Assembly: GCA_905215205.1 (NCBI GenBank)
Contig: CAJMPK010000001.1
Location: forward strand, 28,879 to 92,878
Reading direction: 5' to 3'
DNA: 64,000 nt
DNA from: an uncultured bacterium
GTDB taxonomy: Bacteria; Actinomycetota; Coriobacteriia; Coriobacteriales; Coriobacteriaceae
Below the pieces are notes generated by a model, which ran no database searches, was not told the DNA's origin, and worked only from the letters and a program-made list of their open reading frames with translations. Numbering within the stretch: the first letter of the stretch is position 1; each line of letters begins with the position of its first letter. The position numbers and the translations under genes were made by a program. Below, in pieces: positions 17,448-25,284 of the stretch.

Positions 17448-19211
17448 CTAGGCGCGAGTCTTGATCTCCTCGAGCACCTTGGCCACAAACTCGTCAACGC
17501 TCATCTGAACGGTCTCGTTGGAACGATCGCGGACGGAGATGTTGCCGGCCTCGACCTCCTTCTCGCCCAGAATGAGCATGTAGGGCACGCGGTCGATGGA
17601 ACGGGCCTCGCGGATCTTGTAGCCGATCTTCTCATCGCGGTCGTCGCAGACCACGCGAATGCCGGCCTCCTCCAGCTTGGCGCACACCTCGTGGGCGTAG
17701 TCGCGGCTCTTCTCGGAGACGGGAAGTGCCTTGACCTGCACGGGGGCCAGCCAGGTGGGGAACTTGCCCGCAAAGTGCTCAATCAAAATACCGATGAAGC
17801 GCTCGATGGAGCCAAAGCACACGCGATGCAGCATGATGGGGCGCTTCTTGGTGCCGTCGGCGTCCACGTACTCCAGATCAAAGTTGAGCGGCATCTGGAA
17901 GTCGAGCTGGACGGTGCCGCACTGCCAGGTACGGCCGAGCGAGTCCTCCAGGTGGAAGTCGATCTTGGGGCCGTAGAAGGCGCCGTCGCCCTCGTTGACC
18001 TCGTAGTCCATGTGCAGCTGCTCCAGAGCGGTGCGCAGGCCCTCCTCGGCGCGAGCCCAGTCCTCGTCCGAACCCATGGAGTCCTCGGGGCGGGTGGAAA
18101 GCTCAACGTGGTACTTGAAGCCAAACTTCTGGTATACGGAGTCGATGAGGTTGACCACGCCCACGATCTCGTCGGTCAACTGGTCGGGACGCACAAACAG
18201 GTGGGCGTCGTCCTGGTTAAAGCAGCGCACGCGGAACAGGCCGTGCAGGGCGCCGCGAAGCTCGTGGCGGTGGACCAGGCCAATCTCGCCGGCGCGGATG
18301 GGCAACTCACGATAGGAGTGCGGCTTGGAGGCGTACACCAGCACACCACCCGGGCAGTTCATGGGCTTAATGCAGTACTCTTCGTCGTCGATAACGGTGG
18401 AGTACATGTTGTCCTTGTAGTGGTCCCAGTGGCCCGAAGTCTTCCACAGCTGCTTGTTCATGATGAGCGGCGTGGAGATCTCCACGTAGCCGGCCTTGTG
18501 GTGGATCTCGCGCCAGTAGTCAAGCAGCGTGTTCTTAAGGATCATGCCGTTGGGCAGGAAGAACGGGAAGCCGGGTGCCTCGTCGCGCATCATAAAAAGA
18601 TCCATCTCGCGGCCGATCTTGCGGTGGTCGCGCTTCTTGGCCTCCTCCAGCATGTGCATGTGCTCGTCGAGCTCTTCCTTGGTGGCAAAGGCGACGCCGT
18701 TGATGCGGGTGAGCATCTTGTTGTCCTTGTCGCCCTTCCAGTAGGCGCCCGAGACGCCGGTGAGCTTAAAGGCCTTGAGGGCCTTGGTGTAGCAGATGTG
18801 GGGGCCGACGCACATATCGATGTAGTCGCCCTGCTGGTAGAAGGTGATGCGGGCGTCGTCGTCCAGGTCGCCGATGTGCTCGACCTTGTACTTCTCGCCG
18901 CGCTCCTCCATAAGGGCGATGGCCTCGGCGCGGGGCTTCTCGTACACGGAGAACTTGAGGTTCTCCTTGACGATCTTCTTCATCTCGGCCTCGATCGCGG
19001 GGAAGTCGTCCTCGCTGATCTTGACGCCCTCGGGTAGGTCGACGTCGTAGTAAAAACCGTTGTCGGTCGCGGGGCCGTAGGCAAAGTCGGCCTCGGGATA
19101 GAGACGCTTGATGGCCTGCGCCATGATGTGCGCGGCGGAGTGGCGGATGACGTGCGTGACCTCGTCCTGCGGGAGCTCGGCCACCGAACCGTCATTGTAG
19201 AGTGCCTTCAT
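17448..19211 (-). CDS. thrS: Threonyl-tRNA synthetase lacking the TGS domain
   Basis: Charges tRNA-Thr in the cytoplasm. The 587-residue protein starts at ATG 19211 (GAGGAG upstream) and runs straight into the editing domain: HSAAH (H-x3-H) and CVGPH supply the zinc/editing residues. The class II catalytic core follows with MNCPGG, RHELRGALHGLFRVR, FNQDDAHLF and MLHRVCFGSIERF, then the anticodon-binding domain (VRDRSNETVQMSVDEF). The usual N-terminal TGS (N1) domain of about 60 residues is absent; the upstream in-frame sequence up to 19322 does not resemble it. A good promoter (19282-19309) lies inside that upstream sequence, supporting the short start. Confidence 0.93.
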   Translation of the reverse strand: MKALYNDGSVAELPQDEVTHVIRHSAAHIMAQAIKRLYPEADFAYGPATDNGFYYDVDLPEGVKISEDDFPAIEAEMKKIVKENLKFSVYEKPRAEAIALMEERGEKYKVEHIGDLDDDARITFYQQGDYIDMCVGPHICYTKALKAFKLTGVSGAYWKGDKDNKMLTRINGVAFATKEELDEHMHMLEEAKKRDHRKIGREMDLFMMRDEAPGFPFFLPNGMILKNTLLDYWREIHHKAGYVEISTPLIMNKQLWKTSGHWDHYKDNMYSTVIDDEEYCIKPMNCPGGVLVYASKPHSYRELPIRAGEIGLVHRHELRGALHGLFRVRCFNQDDAHLFVRPDQLTDEIVGVVNLIDSVYQKFGFKYHVELSTRPEDSMGSDEDWARAEEGLRTALEQLHMDYEVNEGDGAFYGPKIDFHLEDSLGRTWQCGTVQLDFQMPLNFDLEYVDADGTKKRPIMLHRVCFGSIERFIGILIEHFAGKFPTWLAPVQVKALPVSEKSRDYAHEVCAKLEEAGIRVVCDDRDEKIGYKIREARSIDRVPYMLILGEKEVEAGNISVRDRSNETVQMSVDEFVAKVLEEIKTRA

Positions 19212-19281
19212 GGGTATGTTTTCTCCTCTCGGATGCCTGATGCAAGTGCGTGCGATGCGCTCGGCGTTTTTGACTTGCATC

Positions 19282-19309
19282 ATTATAGGCAGGTTGCCTT
19301 GGTATACAA
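19282..19309 (-). promoter_or_regulatory. Promoter of thrS
   Basis: On the minus strand TTGTAT (19304-19309), a 16-nt spacer, and a perfect TATAAT (19282-19287), ending about 70 nt ahead of the thrS start. No T-box-like conserved element was visible in the short leader. Confidence 0.72.
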
Positions 19310-19427
19310 GCGCCCGCCGCACCTTAATGGCACGGCGGGCGATTTTCTACGCATGCTTCATCGTGTGGGGGCGGGGCTGCGGGGCGCGGGGCGCCCGTGG
19401 CCTGCGGCCGGCCCGGCGATGGATGCG

Positions 19428-19859
19428 TTACTGGATGCGAGTTCGGCAGTAGGGGCAGACCTTCCAGTGCGCGTCGAGCGGACGATGGCAGCTGGGGCAC
19501 ACGTTGCGAACCTGGGTGTCGCACACCGGGCAGACGACAAAGTCCTTCTCGATGGGGGCGCCGCACTGCGGGCAGGTGCCGTACTGGGCAAGCTGGCGCT
19601 CGCGCAGGGCCATGTCCAGCTCCTGTTCCTCGCGGTCGGCCGCGTAGGAGTGCGGGCGCAGGACCAGGTAGGCGATGAGGCCCACAAACGGGATGAGGGC
19701 GATGATGCCCCATGCCACGTAGGCGCTGGCGCCGCGGCGGCGAGCGTCGATGAACACATAGACGACCGACAGCACGTACAGGGCGATGATAAAGCCAACG
19801 AAGGCATAGATGACGCCCATAAGCTGCGGCGACATGAGCTCGGAGATGTACTTGGACAT
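19428..19859 (-). CDS. Membrane protein with C-terminal double zinc ribbon
   Basis: A 143-residue protein of unknown function. Two hydrophobic helices near the N-terminus (GVIYAFVGFIIALYVLSVVY and AWGIIALIPFVGLIAYLVL) are separated by a basic DARRRG turn. A soluble part (EEQELDMALRERQL) leads into two zinc ribbons: CPQCGAPIEKDFVVCPVC and CPSCHRPLDAHWKVCPYC. This layout recurs in small actinobacterial and firmicute membrane proteins without assigned roles. It is monocistronic, transcribed away from the repeat array at 19962. A GC-rich hairpin without a U tract (about 19312-19340) lies downstream. Confidence 0.75.
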   Translation of the reverse strand: MSKYISELMSPQLMGVIYAFVGFIIALYVLSVVYVFIDARRRGASAYVAWGIIALIPFVGLIAYLVLRPHSYAADREEQELDMALRERQLAQYGTCPQCGAPIEKDFVVCPVCDTQVRNVCPSCHRPLDAHWKVCPYCRTRIQ

Positions 19860-19961
19860 TGAGGTGTACCTTTCGGAATATTTACAGTCCGGTCAAGTTT
19901 ACCACGGGGGTCGTTCGAGCGGGACCCTGGTGGGGCCCGGCGGCCACCACAGACACAAACA

Positions 19962-20501
19962 TCTCAATCTGTAACAGTTACTCGTCAAATACGGGTCTAG
20001 GTGTTACAGATCGAGACACAGGGGTCCCTCCCCGACTTAAATCTCGATCTGTAACACCTAGACTCCAAAATCAGTTCTTACTGTTACAGATCAAGATGAA
20101 CGGTGCGTCCTTCGTTAAATGTCTCAATCTGTAACAACTAGAGACCAGAAACCCTTCTATCTGTTACAGATCAAGACAAAGGAAAACGTCCAATCTCAAT
20201 ATCTCAATCTGCAACAACAACTCGGCAAAAACAGGTCTAACTGTTACAGATTGAGACATTCGAAACCGACTGATAGGTTCATCTAAATCTGTAACATCTG
20301 GACCCCAAAACGGTCCCTAGATGTTATAGATCGAGACAGAAGAATCTCTCCCTGACTTTAAATCTCAATCTGTAACACATAGGACCGATTATTCCCTCTT
20401 ACTGTTACAGATCAAGACGAACGGAGGGTCCGTCTGACAAACGTCTCGATCTGTAACATCTGGGGACCCAATTCTTCTGCTTACCGTTACAGAACGAGAC
20501 A
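19962..20501. repeat. Array of 14 alternating inverted arms with 40/80-nt periodicity
   Basis: Seven left arms close to TCTCAATCTGTAACA start at 19962, 20042, 20122, 20202, 20282, 20363 and 20444. Seven right arms close to TGTTACAGATYRAGACA start at 20002, 20082, 20162, 20242, 20322, 20403 and 20485. Right arms are the reverse complement of left arms, so each 55-nt unit can form a hairpin, repeated every 80 nt. The 23-26 nt between arms vary but are partly related: several left-to-right loops contain short pairing segments such as GGACC/GGTCC, and the R1-L2 and R2-L3 spacers resemble R5-L6 and R6-L7. No ORF is credible across it. It lies in an 811-bp gap between divergently transcribed genes. 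Function unknown. Confidence 0.9.
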
Positions 20502-20638
20502 AACCTATGACACCAGGGGCGGCAGACGAGGTCACCGATGGTCCTGAGTCTCCCCTCGCCTGCCGTTGGCGGATACAGCGGGGCTGTTCGCCGCATTGCC
20601 GCTGCACTGGGGGGTGTGCAGACCGTAGGATAGTCCTA

Positions 20639-20653
20639 TTGACAGCCTGTCAA
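20639..20653. promoter_or_regulatory. Perfect 7-1-7 palindrome ahead of the redox operon
   Basis: TTGACAGCCTGTCAA is a perfect inverted repeat that ends 17 nt before the GTG start of the first gene. It could be an operator for a local repressor. It contains a TTGACA hexamer but no -10 follows at the right distance, so I favour an operator over a -35 element. Confidence 0.5.
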
Positions 20654-20670
20654 CTTGTCTGGGAGGCACT

Positions 20671-22128
20671 GTGACGGAAACGTTTGATATCGCGATTGTG
20701 GGCGCGGGCATCACAGGATGCGCCATTGCACGGCAGCTCGCGCGCTACGACCTGACCATTTGCGTGGTCGAGGCGGGCAACGACGTCGCCCTGGGCGCGT
20801 CGAAGGCCAACGGCGGCCTGGTGCACGCCGGTTACGATCCGGCACCGGGCACGGTAAAGGCGCAGGTCAACGCCCGCGGTTGCGAGTTATATAGCACGTG
20901 GGCCCAGGAGCTGGGATTTTTGTTCCGCCGCACCGGGTCGATGGTGCTGGGTTTCAACGACGAAGACCGCGCGCACCTGGAGAAGCTGCACCAGAATGGC
21001 CTGGCCAACGGCGTGCCCGAACTGTCGATTATCGGCCCCGAGCGCATCCACGAGCTGGAGCCGCGCGCGAGTGCCAAGGCGACGTGCGCGCTGTGGTGCC
21101 CCTCGACCGGCTTTGTCGATCCGTTTGAGGTCGCCATTGCCGCGCTAGAGAACGCCGTTGCCAACGGCGTGACATTTATGCGGTCCGCGCCAGTGGAGGC
21201 AATTGAGGTTGACGGCTCGGATGACGGAGCCGCACGCTTTACGCTGGCAACGCCCGCCGGCGATGTGCGTTGCCATTACCTGATCAACGCCGCGGGCAAC
21301 GGAGCCGCGGACATCTCGCATATGGCCGGCGCCGAGGAGTTTCAGATGGTCTGGCGCCAGGGCAACATTGTGGTGCTGGACAAAGAGCCGCGTGCGCTCA
21401 TGCCGCTCTATCCCGTTCCCACGCCGATCTCCAAGGGCGTTATCGTCACGGGCACGGTCCACGGCAATACCGTGATCACCGCGACCGCCGCCGTGCGCGA
21501 GCCCGGCGACACACAGACCTATGCGAGCGATGTGAACACGCTGCTGACGGGAGCGCGCAAGCTGGTGCCCGATCTGGACACGCGTCGCGTGGTGCGCGCG
21601 TTTGCCGGCGGACGCCCGGTCATTAAGGGAACGAACGACTTCTTTATTGGGCAGTCGGCCGTGGTGCCGGGGCTGTTCCAGGCCGCGGGCATTCAGTCCC
21701 CAGGCGTGGCGAGCGCGCCGGCCATTGCCGAGCGCATGGAGCTGGTACTACGCGATGCCGGCGTGGCCCTGCGCGAACGGGACGATTGGAACCCGATACG
21801 CCGCACGCCGGACGACTTCGACCGCGCGCCGCTTACGCGCAAAGAAGAGCTCATCGATTCCGACCCCGCGTGGGGGCAGATCGTCTGCCGCTGCGAGACG
21901 GTGCCCGAGGCCGAGATTGTTGCCGCGATCCGACGCCGCCCGGGCGCGGTTTCGGTCGAGGGCGTCAAGCGCCGCTGCCGTGCCGGCATGGGTCGGTGCC
22001 AGAGCGGATTTTGTCAGAGCCGCGTGGTGGCAATCCTGGCACGCGAGTTGGGCTGCGAGCCCAGCGAGGTGCTGTTGGAGGATACCGGATCCTGGCTGGT
22101 TGAGGGACCGCTGAAGGGGGTGCGCTAG
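20671..22128 (+). CDS. GlpA-like FAD-dependent glycerol-3-phosphate dehydrogenase with BFD [2Fe-2S] domain
   Basis: A 485-residue flavoprotein of the D-amino-acid oxidase/glycerol-3-phosphate dehydrogenase family. The FAD loop AIVGAGITGCAIARQLARYD is at the N-terminus and ASKANGGLVHAGYD follows, as in GlpA/GlpO. The C-terminal 70 residues carry a BFD-like iron-sulfur domain with IVCRCETVPEAEI and CRAGMGRCQSGFC. It starts at GTG 20671 behind GGGAGG. Two further genes, a pyridine-nucleotide-disulfide-type oxidoreductase and a DUF1667 protein, follow within a few nt. This trio recurs in Firmicutes and Coriobacteriia, where it is taken to be an anaerobic glycerol-3-phosphate dehydrogenase. No glpK is in the window, so the substrate is an inference. 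Confidence 0.8.
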   Translation: MTETFDIAIVGAGITGCAIARQLARYDLTICVVEAGNDVALGASKANGGLVHAGYDPAPGTVKAQVNARGCELYSTWAQELGFLFRRTGSMVLGFNDEDRAHLEKLHQNGLANGVPELSIIGPERIHELEPRASAKATCALWCPSTGFVDPFEVAIAALENAVANGVTFMRSAPVEAIEVDGSDDGAARFTLATPAGDVRCHYLINAAGNGAADISHMAGAEEFQMVWRQGNIVVLDKEPRALMPLYPVPTPISKGVIVTGTVHGNTVITATAAVREPGDTQTYASDVNTLLTGARKLVPDLDTRRVVRAFAGGRPVIKGTNDFFIGQSAVVPGLFQAAGIQSPGVASAPAIAERMELVLRDAGVALRERDDWNPIRRTPDDFDRAPLTRKEELIDSDPAWGQIVCRCETVPEAEIVAAIRRRPGAVSVEGVKRRCRAGMGRCQSGFCQSRVVAILARELGCEPSEVLLEDTGSWLVEGPLKGVR

Positions 22129-22129
22129 G

Positions 22130-23530
22130 ATGGCGATGCTTGATATGCGCGAGGGACGCGCGGAAGCCGGAGCTACGGAAACGGTGCAGGCGCAGGCGTT
22201 CGACGTGGTCGTTATCGGCGGCGGACCTGCCGGCATGGCGGCCGCGCTTGCCGCGCACAAGGCCGGTGCGCGCGTGGCCATCGTGGAGCGAGAGCAGCAT
22301 CTGGGCGGAATCCTCCGCCAGTGCATCCACCCCGGTTTTGGCCTTTCGCACTTTAAGCAGGAGCTCACCGGTCCCGAGTACGCGCAGCGCTTTATCGACC
22401 AGGTGCGCACGACCGATATTGCACTGTTCTTGGGCAGCATGGTGCTTGGGATTGATTCGGGCGAGGGCGCGTGTGTGGGCGACCCGGGCACGGACGAGGG
22501 GGCGGGAGATGCCGCGATTCATACCGTCACGCTCATGAGCCGTACCGGCATGATGCAGCTCACCGGACGCGCGGTCGTCCTTGCCATGGGGTGCCGCGAG
22601 CGTACACACAGCGAGATCAAGATCCCCGGCAGCCGCCCCGCCGGCGTGTTTACGGCAGGCTTGGCGCAGCGATACATCAATATCGAAAACCTCAAGCCCG
22701 GCTCGCGCGCCGTCATTTTGGGCTCGGGCGACATCGGGCTTATCATGGCGCGTCGCTGCACACTCGAGGGGATTTCTGTCGAGGGCGTGTACGAGCTCAT
22801 GCCGTACGCCAACGGTCTGCGCCGCAACGTCAAGAACTGCCTGGACGACTTTGGCATTCCGCTGCACCTGTCCACAACCGTGACGCGCGTGATCGGGCAC
22901 GATCGCGTGGAGGCGGTCGAAGTGAGCAAGGTCGACGAGCACCTAGCGCCCATTCCGGGGACCGAGCGCGTTGTTCCGTGCGACACGTTGCTGCTTTCGG
23001 TGGGTCTGATTCCCGAGAACGAGCTTTCGGTTGCCGCGGGCGTTGAGCTTGACCCGCGCACGCGCGGCGCCGTGGTGGACCAGAGCCTGCAAACGAGCGT
23101 GCCGGGCATCTTTGCCTGCGGCAACGTGCTGCACGTGCACGACCTGGCCGACAACGTGACGACCGAGTCCGAGCGCACCGGTGCGGCTGCGGCGACGTGC
23201 GCGCTGGGTGGCAGCGCGAATGTCGAGCACGGTACTGCGGACCCGGGCTGCCAGCTCACGGTCTCCCCCGCCGGCATTGCAGGCTACGCGCTGCCGGGAC
23301 GCATTACGGCTGTGGCACTCACCAAACTCAACTTCCGTGTGCGCCGACCGGTCGATTCCGCCCGCGTGCGCATTCTGGCAGACGACGAGGAACTGTTCGC
23401 TGGCAAGGTCCGCCCATTTAAACCGAGCGTGATGGAAAGCTTCCCGCTACCGGCGAAAGTCATCCAGCGCGCACTCGACCTGGGTGTTAGCGAGATTGTC
23501 CTGTCCGTCGACCCCGTTGAGGAGGCGTAA
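22130..23530 (+). CDS. FAD-dependent pyridine nucleotide-disulfide oxidoreductase (second subunit of the trio)
   Basis: A 466-residue flavoprotein. FAD-binding VIGGGPAGMAAALAAHKAGA is near residue 27, an NAD(P)-binding fold with AVILGSGDIGLIMARRC lies in the middle, and the late FAD motif GIFACGNVLHVHDLAD is present. It has no obvious CxxxxC redox disulfide next to the FAD loop; instead GGILRQCIHPGFG occupies that place, as in the HcnB/GlpB-like group that works as an electron-transfer partner. The C-terminal 110 residues form an additional small domain. It starts 1 nt after the upstream stop with AAGGGGG as ribosome site, so it is translated with the dehydrogenase. Confidence 0.78.
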   Translation: MAMLDMREGRAEAGATETVQAQAFDVVVIGGGPAGMAAALAAHKAGARVAIVEREQHLGGILRQCIHPGFGLSHFKQELTGPEYAQRFIDQVRTTDIALFLGSMVLGIDSGEGACVGDPGTDEGAGDAAIHTVTLMSRTGMMQLTGRAVVLAMGCRERTHSEIKIPGSRPAGVFTAGLAQRYINIENLKPGSRAVILGSGDIGLIMARRCTLEGISVEGVYELMPYANGLRRNVKNCLDDFGIPLHLSTTVTRVIGHDRVEAVEVSKVDEHLAPIPGTERVVPCDTLLLSVGLIPENELSVAAGVELDPRTRGAVVDQSLQTSVPGIFACGNVLHVHDLADNVTTESERTGAAAATCALGGSANVEHGTADPGCQLTVSPAGIAGYALPGRITAVALTKLNFRVRRPVDSARVRILADDEELFAGKVRPFKPSVMESFPLPAKVIQRALDLGVSEIVLSVDPVEEA

Positions 23531-23534
23531 GGCC

Positions 23535-23933
23535 ATGAGCACGTATGTGACCGAGACATTGCAGTTCAACTGCACCACCTGCCCATCCCAATGCTTCCTG
23601 ACCGTAGAGGTAGAACGTGACGCAGACGGCGCCGCGGTAGAGGTGCGCTCCGTGGTCGGCAACAGCTGCCCGCGCGGCGATACGTTCGCGCATCAGGAGC
23701 TCACCTGTCCTATGCGCGTGCTCACCACCACCGTTGCCGTATCCGGCGGCGACGAGGCGCTGCTGCCCGCGCGCACGGCCGAAGCCATCCCCCTGGCACT
23801 CCACGCCCAAGCTATGGACCTCATCAGCGGCCTGGTCGTCGAAGCCCCCATCCGCATGGGCGACGTCGTGCTGGAAGACCTCCTCGACACCGGCATCAAC
23901 CTTATCGCCAGCATGGACATCGACCCAGCCTAA
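23535..23933 (+). CDS. DUF1667 cysteine-rich protein
   Basis: A 132-residue protein of the DUF1667 family, nearly always encoded beside the two preceding types of flavoprotein. Cysteines cluster at the N-terminus (FNCTTCPSQCFLTVEVE) and again at NSCPRGDTFAHQELTCPMRV, enough for one iron-sulfur cluster, so it probably serves as the electron-transfer subunit. The ATG at 23535 is 2 nt past the previous stop with GAGGCGTAAGGCC upstream. Role is inferred from neighbours and cysteine pattern. Confidence 0.78.
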   Translation: MSTYVTETLQFNCTTCPSQCFLTVEVERDADGAAVEVRSVVGNSCPRGDTFAHQELTCPMRVLTTTVAVSGGDEALLPARTAEAIPLALHAQAMDLISGLVVEAPIRMGDVVLEDLLDTGINLIASMDIDPA

Positions 23934-23969
23934 GCAGCTCATTTAGAACGGAGCTTCATCAGCGTTTGC

Positions 23970-24036
23970 AGTTGCGGTGGAATAGTTCCTGTTTTAGGCC
24001 ATTACCCCGGCAAACAGGAACTATTTCACCGCAACT
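23970..24036. repeat. Intergenic palindrome family, copy A
   Basis: Arms AGTTGCGGTGGAATAGTTCC and GGAACTATTTCACCGCAACT enclose about 27 nt. One of five copies in the window (others at 25202, 37521, 40651 and 63132). Lies between the DUF1667 gene and the peptidase gene. Confidence 0.88.
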
Positions 24037-24088
24037 TATGTGGGGGCGCTTGGGATACCATGGTGGCACCCTAGCGAAAGGATGTTTC

Positions 24089-25177
24089 ATGGCACATGTC
24101 GATGACCAGCGCGTGGCGCGCGTGCTCGATGCCCTCGAGGCTCAGCACCCCGGCGCACAGCTGCTCGTAAACGATCCGTGGTCGATTTACTACCTGACCG
24201 GCTTTTATGCCGATATGTTCGAGCGTTTTTGCGGCGTGCTGCTCGCGCGCGGCAGCAAGCCCGTGATCTTGGTCAACACGCTGCATCAGCTGCCCGAGTA
24301 CGACAATGCCCGCGTCACCTATCACACCGACACCGATGTCGTGGCCGACGCCATCGTTCGCGAGGTCGATCCGACCAAACCGCTCGGCATCGACACCGTT
24401 ATGCGCTCCGGCTTTATAATGCCCCTTATGGATCGTCACGCCGCCAGCGAGTTCTTCCTGGGCGACTTTGCCGTCACCGTCGCACGCGCCCACAAGGACG
24501 AAGCCGAGCAGGAGCTGATGCGCGTGTCCTCGGCCGCCAACGACGCCGTGATGGCCGACGCTATCAAGCTCGTTCACGAGGGCGTGACGGAACGCGAAAT
24601 TGCCGACCAGATGCTCGGCCTGTATCGCAAGCACGGCAGCGAGGGCTTTAGCTTTCCGCCCATCGTGAGCTTTGGCGCCAACGCCGGCGACCCACACCAC
24701 GAGCCCGACGATACGGTTCTCAAGCGCGGTGACGTGGTGCTGTTCGACATTGGTGGGCGCCACCGCAACTACTGCTCGGACATGACGCGCACGTTCTTTT
24801 GGGGCGAGCCGGACGAGGAGACGACGCGCATCTACGACATCGTGCGCCGCGCCAACGAGGCCGCCGAGGCGCTCATCGCCCCGGGCGTGCGCATGTGCGA
24901 CCTGGACCGTGCCGCGCGCAACGTGATTGAGGGCGCGGGCTATGGGCAGTACTTTACGCATCGTCTGGGCCACTCGATCGGCTTGCAGGACCACGAGCCG
25001 GGCGACGTTTCACTCGTCAACGAGCAGGTCGTAGAACCGGGCATGACGTTCTCCATCGAGCCGGGCATCTACCTCCCCGGCCGCACCGGCGTCCGCATCG
25101 AGGACCTTGCCCTGGTGACCGAGTCCGGCGTCGAGATCCTCAACGCCTACCCCCACGATCCGACCCGCCTAGACTAG
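24089..25177 (+). CDS. M24 family Xaa-Pro aminopeptidase-like peptidase
   Basis: A 362-residue cytoplasmic metallopeptidase of the aminopeptidase P/prolidase group, which removes N-terminal residues ahead of proline. The creatinase-like N-domain includes WSIYYLTGFYADMFERFCGV. All five metal ligands of the pita-bread domain are visible: two aspartates in LFDIGGRHRNYCSDMTRTFF, His in HRLGHSIGLQDHEPG, Glu in FSIEPGIYLPG and Glu in RIEDLALVTE. Start is ATG 24089 behind AAAGGA; in-frame codons further upstream run into palindrome copy A and are not coding. It is monocistronic, flanked on both sides by members of the same palindrome family. Confidence 0.88.
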   Translation: MAHVDDQRVARVLDALEAQHPGAQLLVNDPWSIYYLTGFYADMFERFCGVLLARGSKPVILVNTLHQLPEYDNARVTYHTDTDVVADAIVREVDPTKPLGIDTVMRSGFIMPLMDRHAASEFFLGDFAVTVARAHKDEAEQELMRVSSAANDAVMADAIKLVHEGVTEREIADQMLGLYRKHGSEGFSFPPIVSFGANAGDPHHEPDDTVLKRGDVVLFDIGGRHRNYCSDMTRTFFWGEPDEETTRIYDIVRRANEAAEALIAPGVRMCDLDRAARNVIEGAGYGQYFTHRLGHSIGLQDHEPGDVSLVNEQVVEPGMTFSIEPGIYLPGRTGVRIEDLALVTESGVEILNAYPHDPTRLD

Positions 25178-25201
25178 CCCCTTCCCAATGGCCCCTCAAT
25201 A

Positions 25202-25268
25202 AGTTGCGGTGGAATAGTTCCCAGATTAACCCACAGAGGCATAATCCAGGAACTATTTCACCGCAACT
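25202..25268. repeat. Intergenic palindrome family, copy B
   Basis: Arms AGTTGCGGTGGAATAGTTCC and GGAACTATTTCACCGCAACT. Sits between the convergent ends of the peptidase gene and folC, where it may act as a bidirectional transcription stop. Confidence 0.88.
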
Positions 25269-25284
25269 GATGAGGGGGTATGGG

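Noticed and set aside
17113..17451. Small plus-strand gene in the thrS/antiterminator gap
   Set aside because: It spans two terminator hairpins, has no credible ribosome site and resembles no family.
19962..20501. CRISPR array
   Set aside because: The repeats are regular and short with 23-26 nt between them, but they alternate in orientation, the intervening sequences are partly related to one another, and there are no cas genes nearby.
24001..24088. N-terminal extension of the M24 peptidase
   Set aside because: The extension is translated palindrome copy A; the ATG at 24089 has its own ribosome site.
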